Below, in pieces: positions 55,774 to 64,000 of a stretch of 64,000 nt of DNA. A model generated the notes under the pieces. That model saw only the letters and a program-made list of their open reading frames with translations. It was not told where the DNA came from and searched no databases. This stretch comes from Gongronella butleri. Lineage: Eukaryota > Mucoromycota > Mucoromycetes > Mucorales > Cunninghamellaceae. Position 1 is the first letter of the stretch. The number at the start of each line of letters is the position of its first letter. The stretch is taken from positions 806,001 through 870,000 of the forward strand of contig JAIWZP010000005.1 of the NCBI GenBank assembly GCA_025201375.1. The letters run 5' to 3'. The position numbers and the translations under genes are program-made.

Positions 55774-56651
55774 TCAGACAAGGTGGTCTGGCTGTGAGGA
55801 GATCAATTTCTCCATTTGCTTTGCCCTTAAATAATCAGCTACCGATCGGATGATGATGAACCAGCCCAGGATCATGAAAAAATAAGAGATGATCGTCATA
55901 TTCACCATGCGTTCCTCCTCGTCATCACGGACGTCTGTGTCGCCCCAATTCACTTCTAATCATAAAAAGAAAAAAAAGGATCAGCCAAAGGTGATAAACG
56001 AGCAAAATTCGGTGGAAAACGCACTGCTACGGACGTAAAAGCCGAATTGGACAAACGAAATGCCCAATCCAGCACGCGATCCATTCTTGCCGGCGTGCGA
56101 CGTGTGTAGTAAATATGTGAGCATGAATCCGACAAATTGAAAGCTGGCCGAGATGAGCAGATTCCAAAAGAAAATGAGCACCGACCCAACCGGCAGTCCA
56201 TCGACGAGGATGAATTCGTCGTCGCCGGCGGGTGCGAGGATGGTTGTCTGCCAGTAAGGCGGCGTGGCGTCCAAGACGGCCGTGTTGTAGCTCGGCGGAG
56301 CCTCGACGGCCTTGTTGTCGGGCTTTGCGGACATATTGGTAAACACCCCGTCGTGCGACGTCTGCGCCGCTGGCGACGACGAAGACGACGCGTGAGACGA
56401 CGACGACGGCAATACCCGAGACGACACCAATGCCGCATCGTGTTGCGTCGGCCACCTTGGCGGCTCGTCCACAAGCTCGCCAAACGCCAACTCCAGGTCA
56501 CTCTCCACCGCCGTCGTGGGGATCTACGAATAGGCAACGAATTATTGTATAAATGACGCGTGTGTTCCCATTTTCACGCGCTCAAGCCCACATTTTCTTT
56601 TTTTTTTGGCATTTCTGAGGTCTGTTTTCTCACCTGGTGATAAATAGTCAT
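55774..56651 (-). CDS. BSD2/NDFIP-like adaptor of Rsp5-type ubiquitin ligases
   Basis: This Golgi or endosomal membrane adaptor recruits Nedd4/Rsp5 ligases through PY motifs and directs transporter degradation. Exons in coding order are 56651-56634, 56523-56031 and 55955-55774, giving 230 codons. A PPSY motif (EAPPSYNTAV) is in the cytosolic N-terminus, with PPRW and PPYW nearby. The family core is well kept: FILVDGLPVGSVLIFFWNLL, then SFQFVGFMLTYLLHTSHAGK and GSRAGLGISFVQFGFYV. A third hydrophobic segment near the C-terminus (ISYFFMILGWFIIIRSVADY) gives three membrane spans. The first exon encodes only MTIYHQ. Assignment is firm; cargo is unknown. Confidence 0.9.
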
Positions 56652-56890
56652 AGTGGAGGAGAAGGAGGTTGCGAGAGAGGCAACTGAGAGAGGAGAGGGG
56701 GGAAAAAGAGGGAAAAACAAAAAGTCAAGACTGCAGAAAAATAGGGAGGCCAAATTGAATGCGTCAAAAAATTGAGACACAAAGCGTGAAACCCAGCTCG
56801 GTACGCCATTTGACCTCGTCGCGCATCTCTGATCGCCATTGAGCCTCACTCAATGGCAATATGAAATTAAGGAGGGGTAATTTTGTAGGC

Positions 56891-56937
<47 letters not shown>

Positions 56938-56983
56938 CACGAGAAGCACACAAACACAACATTTATTTGGCCTTTTTCAAGGT
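56652..56983. other. Short intergenic stretch with a 44-A homopolymer
   Basis: A continuous A run at 56892-56935 lies just beyond the stop codon of the small secreted protein gene, that is T-rich in its sense. It could be a polyadenylation-related tract or a retroposed tail. No gene was seen. Confidence 0.6.
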
Positions 56984-57394
56984 TCAGCAATCATCCGTCT
57001 CCTCGCTGCCTGTCAGACAAATGCGATAGCCACCATTGGGTTGATTGTATGAGCCAGAAAGCTTGTCATCGTCGGCCGTGCAGCCTGCCAGGATGGCCTG
57101 GATGCCCGTGAGGAGCTTCTTCTTGGTCATTGACTGTTGTTTGTCCGTTTTCCTGGACACTGCCGCCGCACTCTTGTAAGCGACGATGAAATAATTTGCC
57201 TCGTTGGCTGGCACGTCGCCATCTTTGGCCAATGTCGTGTTTGCGAGATATTGCGCGTCGAGGTACACGGTCGTTGACAAGTCATTGCACTTGACTTGCG
57301 TGCTGCCGCTGCGGCTGCCCTTTTCGTCGTCGTCCGATGATGCAAAGACACCGAGGCACAGCGTAGCGAGGATGAACCATGTTTTCAAAGCCAT
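56984..57394 (-). CDS. Small secreted cysteine-containing protein
   Basis: A single exon of 136 codons. A signal peptide (MALKTWFILATLCLGVFASS) precedes a mature part of about 117 residues with four cysteines (VKCND, AGCTADD, RICLTG and the terminal DDC), compatible with two disulphides. There is an Asp/Glu-rich start (SSDDDEKGSRSGS), then a Thr/Ala-rich middle. No known domain was recognised. Size, secretion and cysteines are those of effector-like or surface proteins, but this does not prove such a role. The promoter side faces the GSK3 gene divergently. Confidence 0.75.
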   Translation of the reverse strand: MALKTWFILATLCLGVFASSDDDEKGSRSGSTQVKCNDLSTTVYLDAQYLANTTLAKDGDVPANEANYFIVAYKSAAAVSRKTDKQQSMTKKKLLTGIQAILAGCTADDDKLSGSYNQPNGGYRICLTGSEETDDC

Positions 57395-57973
57395 TGTAAG
57401 CGATAAAACGACAATGAGGAAAAATAAAAAGGAGTGCGCTGGGGAAAGGAGGTGAAAAGTTGTAAAAAGGTGAAAAAGAGTTGAGCCATTGGGCTGCCTC
57501 GCGTTCCCTATTTAAGCCTTTTTTTTCACGACGCCCCTAAAATGCACACCTCCTTTAATTTTTATTTCTAATGGCCGTGTATGGTTGTTGGATTGCTGAC
57601 GAGTGTATGATCGTTGGATCGCAAAATATGGACGAGCGCGTATTTGATGCACGTTTATCGAGCGCGTTCATGTTCATTGATGCACAAAAGCGCGGCTTTT
57701 GATTATTATTTTTTTGTGTTCCCATGGGCCAGTCGGCTGGCATTTGTGGGTGGTCGGACCCATGCGTGCTACGGGCGGTACACGCACACACCTCTTGCTG
57801 AATTGAAGCTCCGCAAGCTACAAGAGGGCGATCATTGGTGCCCGTCCTCCTTTTTCTTTTCCTCTTTTGTTTTGAAACTTGAGATATAGCCCTTCCACCC
57901 GCGCTGCCCCTTCTTTCTCAACTTAGTTTTTGTCAAACTCGCTATTTCTCCTTTCCCTTTTTTCTTGTTGGAT
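57395..57973. other. Divergent intergenic region, secreted protein to GSK3
   Basis: About 580 bp with no gene recognised. CCTATTTAAGCC at about 57507-57518 could be a weak TATA-like element for the secreted-protein gene. The right end is pyrimidine-rich. Confidence 0.5.
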
Positions 57974-59924
<1,951 letters not shown>

Positions 59925-60402
59925 AGCGTCTTTCTTCCTGTCCTTCTTTTCCCCGACTCACAATGGCCATAGAGCAAACGTTCTGCGTCCTTTTCCCTCC
60001 GTCTTTTGTCTGTGTGTGTGTGTGTGCTTTCATATATACACACTCAGCCGTCTTTTCTCTACGTCTCGCTTTTTGCTTCGATGTGAATAAATCAGTAATT
60101 TCTATGCGAACCAGGCACGTGTGTGGCAAGCTCTTTTTCCTTCTTTTTTTACGCGCTCGTCCAAGATGCTGCGTGAATTTGTCCAAAGCCAATCGCTCGT
60201 GCTTTTTATGATTTTATGAGCATGTTGTTTTTTTTTCGTGATTCTTGTTGGTTGGCGTCCGTTGGTGCACTTGATGGCGTCGACTATGGAGCCAGGGGAT
60301 AGCGGACTGAGTGTCAATTGCCCTGGCTGGCTCTTTAAAAAGCGGGCAAGTCGGCGGTTCAGCTTCAATTTCATTTTTTTTTCTTTAAAATTCGATCCAA
60401 AC
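59925..60402. other. Intergenic stretch GSK3 to twin-Cys protein
   Basis: About 480 bp of pyrimidine-rich sequence with a short GT repeat near 60011-60027. No separate gene was recognised. Confidence 0.6.
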
Positions 60403-60680
60403 ATGCAGCCCGATCCTCAGCAACAGCACTTATCGCCGTCCCGATCTGCGCCGTGCGATCACAAGCCTTTGCAGGAATGCCTGTTGAAGAACAACAATGA
60501 CCGATCCAAGTGCATGAAGGAATGGGAGGAGTTTCAGCAAGCATGCCGCAAGCAAAAGTAAGCTTCAGGGCAATTGACCTCGGCCAGGGTTTCCAAACAC
60601 CAGAAAGAACCCTGTTTGCTCATTATAACCTCTCGTTTTGCCTTAGGAAACAAGACTGCGAAGCCTGTCAGAAAGATTAA
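60403..60680 (+). CDS. Twin-cysteine CHCH-type mitochondrial intermembrane-space protein (Cmc4/Coa4-like)
   Basis: Exons 60403-60557 and 60647-60680 give 62 codons. After a short Gln/Pro start, cysteines occur in PCDHKPLQECLLKNNN, RSKCMKEWEEFQQACRKQ and QDCEACQKD. The helix-turn-helix pattern with paired cysteines is that of small proteins imported by Mia40 into the intermembrane space, several of which assist cytochrome c oxidase assembly. The spacing (C-x7-C, C-x10-C, C-x10-C) is not a strict twin CX9C, so the exact family member is uncertain. Cmc4 or COA4 relatives are the best guess. Upstream in-frame ATGs are ignored because they add non-conserved sequence. Confidence 0.7.
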
Positions 60681-63507
60681 AAGGAAATTATAGAGTAAAA
60701 GTCATTTGTAAATTAAAACCATCCTTTCGAACTATTATTTTTTTTTTGCTGCTCCGTGTTGTCCTGCCCTGCTTCTAAAAAATGCCAAAAATTAGGGGTC
60801 GCCCGGTTCATTTATGATATTGAGTGCTCCAAATACACGTTCACCGGATTTGATACAGTACACCGTGGAGCCGCCTAAAGCAAAGTCGCTACGACGCCAG
60901 TCATTGAAAGAAAATGACAGCACAAAAACTCAAATTTGCAGCTTGAGCACAATCAACACTTTTGCATTGAAATAGCAGACGCGTTATCATATTCGTCCAT
61001 GTTCCAAGTTTTACCCTCATCATGCAAATGAACAGAATCTAGCTACGTATCGGGTATCGCGCGTCGTCACTGCAATGTTCATCAGTATGATGCCTGTGTC
61101 AAATTTGGCATTGATCTGGATGATGCGCAGCAGATCAGACCTGCATTTAAGCTCAGTTGCACACACGCTCTGACGTGTGATGCCTGACATCTAATTCGCC
61201 ACATACAGTAGCCTATTTCCATAGCCTATTTAAACGTCTCTTTCCCCTCTATTTTCCCTTTCTTTTCTCTCTCTCTCACTTTTGACATAAAAGCCTACCT
61301 TTAGTCCTATCATTGTCCTTTTCATTCACAACCTGCAATACCACCGCGTTGTTACACAGTAATACAGTAAACAGTACAGTACAGTACTGTAGTAGTGCAT
61401 TACAGTAAAATGCACATATTTGCCATTGGAAAACGCCAATGCGTGTTTTTCAGACTTTGACGGCGTGTTGTGCCTCCAGAAAATTTTTTACAGCGCACCT
61501 GCCCGCCGATGAAACTCGCTTCACGGGACGAACGACAGCCCAGTGCTCGCGATGAGTCCGTCCGATTTTTTTTAAACCCACAAATTCCAAAAATGTCAAA
61601 TTTATCCTACAGTATTTTGCATTTATCTCGTTATCTACTTGGCCGAGCGTACGTTGAATTTTCCGGGATCAAATACCCCCGACCCCAGCTACACCCAGGT
61701 TTTGGCCAATCACGATGAAGCTGCAAATGGCGTTTTGCCGTTTTATATGTTTTCAAGGTCGTAGAAACTCATGGCGGTGTTTAAATTACATGTCTATTTG
61801 CTGGGTTTTGAGTACTTAGAGATTTGGCTCAAATGCTGCGGTTTGCTCTAATGGAAGTACCTCAAAACCTGCTTAAATCGCCATTTTGTCACACGAGTTC
61901 GATGTAAAATTTAATTTAGAATCGAATAAAGTTCTCACACGGTGTCCGTTAACTTAGTAAAATTTCGAGATACGGTAATTGCAATTTACGACATTTTGGC
62001 CGATTTTGATTTTTGGCGGTAAATGTGCGATTTTTTCACGTTTTTACTAAGAGAGCATGGCTCGAAAGTAACACCATTCGATTCCAAATCAAATTTTACA
62101 TCCAGAGGCATCGCGTTGTAGCCTCTAAGTGCACTTCCTAGGCGTCTAGCAAGAGATTAAAACGTCTTTACCAGCCAAGTATTTGATCCCGGAAAATTCA
62201 ACATAGGCCTTGGCCGACCCCACTTGAAAATGGCTGCGTCGCATTCAACGCGAAATTTGCAGCAAAAAAGTTTAAACTTCCAAGCAAAGCGTTAGGACCA
62301 CTTTTGAAAAATTCAGGGGTCACTCAGGGGTCACACATTTCAATCTCAGAAAACGCCAAATTTGGGAAATTTCGAACTCCGAATGATCTATGCATCCCAA
62401 ACAGGTAACTCCGACAATTTGCTATTGGCAGACAAAATCGAAGATCGCTCCAACTTAAGAAAAATTCCCAAAGAGTGACGCATGAACGGCGATCGACTGA
62501 AAAAAGGTGCCTACTTTGGTCAAGATTTTTTTTTGCAAAAATTTGAGAGTTGAGACTTCCAAGTTAATTACTGTAAGTGCACGGATTTCATGGAATTTTT
62601 ATTTTTTTTAATTTTTTTTTATTTCGCACTCATACAGCAGTGACCAGCATGCAGTAAAAAAAGTGTCCCAATAAGATACTTACAGTAGTAGCTATTTTTT
62701 TTTCTACATAATTTGGCTGCTGCATTGAAGACCACAAAGTAATATTACAACATATCATAACCTGTATGTACCGTAGTACTGTTGGTTGTAGTACAGTATC
62801 ATACTGTACAGTACTGTTGTACCGTACAGTACGTAGGGATGTTGTATTTCAAACAAATTCAAGCACACCACTACTCTACGTATGTTGACAAGCTGTTTGA
62901 GCTTCTTCTTGTTGTTTTAGGCATTTAGGGTTGTTAATTCGAGCGAACGAGACGAGATTATTGTCACCTTGCCTTGCCTCGTCTCGACAAAATTTTGGTC
63001 ATCTCGATCTCGATCGAGATTCTCGTGGTCGAGATTGACGAGCGAGATTCGAGAATGTCACATGACAAAACTCGAGCATTTTTTTCAAAGTTTTGCCTGG
63101 TGGAGTGAAAAAATCCACAGAAAATACGACAAAATAAGACAAGGGGTGTTGAACCTCACTCAACACTCACATCCAGAGTGCCAAGCTACAGTACGTAAGA
63201 CAAAGCTTTTTTCCCCATCATTGCAACACATCATCATCACTTATTACTACTGTATCATACTGTACCTACTGTATGTACAGTACTGATGAGGGCAAAAACG
63301 GCTGGGACTCTTCTGCGGCAAACAGCCAAGAAAACGATGATCAAAGCTTCAAAGAGAAGAAAAAAATTGTAATTTTATTTATTCATGCTACAGTATTATC
63401 CGCAGCTGGAGACCCCTGAAATATGTGGCCACCGTCCATTGAACGGGTCAAGGAAACAAACGTGTGAAAAAACAAAATAGAAAGAAAGACTACGTTGCAA
63501 AACATGC
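60681..63507. other. AT-rich gene-free spacer with palindromic repeats
   Basis: About 2.8 kb with no gene recognised. It contains clusters of TACAGTAC/TACTGTAC motifs (61355-61400, 62757-62835, 63185-63285), the inverted-repeat element at 61.64-62.22 kb, and a GAGAT/TCTCG-rich block at 62945-63060. Short frames here are not convincing. Confidence 0.65.
61640..62215. repeat. Imperfect inverted-repeat (foldback or MITE-like) element
   Basis: The outer arms match in inverse orientation. GTTGAATTTTCCGGGATCAAATAC (61653-61676) corresponds to the complement of 62181-62204, and both ends continue into TTGGCCGA-like sequence. An inner pair also matches: GATGTAAAATTTAATTTAGAATCGAA (61901-61926) against the complement of 62077-62101. 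About 570 bp in total, with no open frame. No target-site duplication was established. Confidence 0.7.
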
Positions 63508-64000
63508 CTACTCCTTGGCGTCATCTGATTTTTCCTGTTCAAAGTCCATAAATTCGTTCACAGTGGGGTCGTCGTCATTGGTATTGAGCATCTCGTTGAA
63601 AAAATCGTCGTTGCTGCCGGCTTCCTGCTGTTGGTCAAAATTGGTGTACATGTCGACATCCTCCTGGTCGGCCTTGACCGCTTCAGGTGCAGGCTGTTGT
63701 TGCTGTTGCTGTTGTTGCTGCTGGATGGTCGCAGGGTCCGATGGTGCATGATGCTGTTGCTGCTGGTGCAGCGATTGTAATGGCGACGACGTGGAAGAAG
63801 CAGAGTGTTGCTGATGCTGTTGTGCCAGGTCGTGCTCTTGCTGCTGCGGCTGCTGCTGCAATTGCGGCGATTGCGACGCTTCGGTGGCGGAAGACATGGT
63901 CAAGTCGGCGGCCGTGGCAGGGGCGGAGGTGGCAGGCGACTCGGTGGCGGCAGGCTCGGCCTTGGGGGGCGGGGATGGCAGGGGCTCGTCCTTGAGTCCG
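63508..64000 (-). CDS. C-terminal part of a Gln-rich acidic protein (runs off the window)
   Basis: The minus-strand frame is open from the window edge (64000) to the stop at 63508, so at least 164 residues of a longer protein are seen. The ATG at 63903 is internal, as the frame continues upstream in KDEPLPSPPPKAEPAATESP. The visible part is Pro/Ala/Glu-rich, then Gln/His-rich with a poly-Gln run, and ends in an acidic region (DVDMYTNFDQQQ, NDDFFNEMLN, PTVNEFMDFEQE). Such acidic, aromatic-containing tails are typical of transcriptional activators or co-regulators. No domain allows a name. Confidence 0.7.
   Translation of the reverse strand, partial: GLKDEPLPSPPPKAEPAATESPATSAPATAADLTMSSATEASQSPQLQQQPQQQEHDLAQQHQQHSASSTSSPLQSLHQQQQHHAPSDPATIQQQQQQQQQQPAPEAVKADQEDVDMYTNFDQQQEAGSNDDFFNEMLNTNDDDPTVNEFMDFEQEKSDDAKE

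Overview
The window reads as nuclear DNA of an intron-rich, early-diverging fungus, most plausibly Mucoromycota or a relative; this is inferred from gene content and intron style, not from a database match. Genes are split by short introns (about 55-130 nt, GT..AG, often with long T tracts). The set includes fungal-type genes (KCH1-like and KHA1-like potassium transport, NCE101, CUE1, BSD2 and REI1 homologues, a Bni1-type formin). One intron has the signals of a U12 (minor spliceosome) AT-AC intron. Minor introns are rare in fungi but, from general knowledge, are reported in some Mucoromycota. All exon joins below were worked out by hand from splice sites, reading phase and family conservation.

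Layout. 1-4.1 kb: dispersed-repeat copy, short tandem repeats, no convincing gene. 4.1-14.7 kb: lipase (+), KCH1-like potassium channel (-), a 24-exon formin (+). 14.7-16.7 kb: second copy of the dispersed repeat. 16.7-21.9 kb: NF-YB/HAP3 (+), orotate phosphoribosyltransferase (-), KHA1-like K+/H+ antiporter (-). 21.9-25.5 kb: gene-poor, with a higher-order tandem repeat. 25.5-37.8 kb: acid sphingomyelinase (+), Ser/Thr-rich membrane protein (-), NUP42-like nucleoporin (+), CUE1-like ER protein (-), a winged-helix protein and a PP2C phosphatase (+) that may be one gene, and a polytopic membrane protein (+). 37.8-41.9 kb: a Crypton-type tyrosine-recombinase element bracketed by GTGACCTG motifs. 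41.9-51.4 kb: membrane-anchored UDP-glycosyltransferase (-), NCE101-like (-), REI1 (+), secreted aspartic protease (+), coiled-coil protein (-), PUS1 (-). 51.6-52.7 kb: third dispersed-repeat copy, inverted. 53.3-60.7 kb: aspartokinase (+), small helical protein (+), BSD2/NDFIP-like (-), small secreted Cys protein (-), GSK3 kinase (+), twin-Cys mitochondrial protein (+). 60.7-63.5 kb: AT-rich, palindrome-rich spacer. 63.5-64 kb: 3' end of a Gln-rich protein running off the window.

Neighbours mostly do unrelated housekeeping jobs, as is normal for a eukaryotic chromosome; there is no operon. Loose themes are potassium/proton transport (KCH1, KHA1), ER/Golgi ubiquitin and quality control (CUE1, BSD2), and nuclear export, ribosome or RNA maturation (NUP42, REI1, PUS1). 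The points most worth a second look are the AT-AC intron in the NF-YB gene, the Crypton with its flanking repeats, the formin FH1 domain assembled from consecutive phase-1 mini-exons, and the repeat families linking distant parts of the window.
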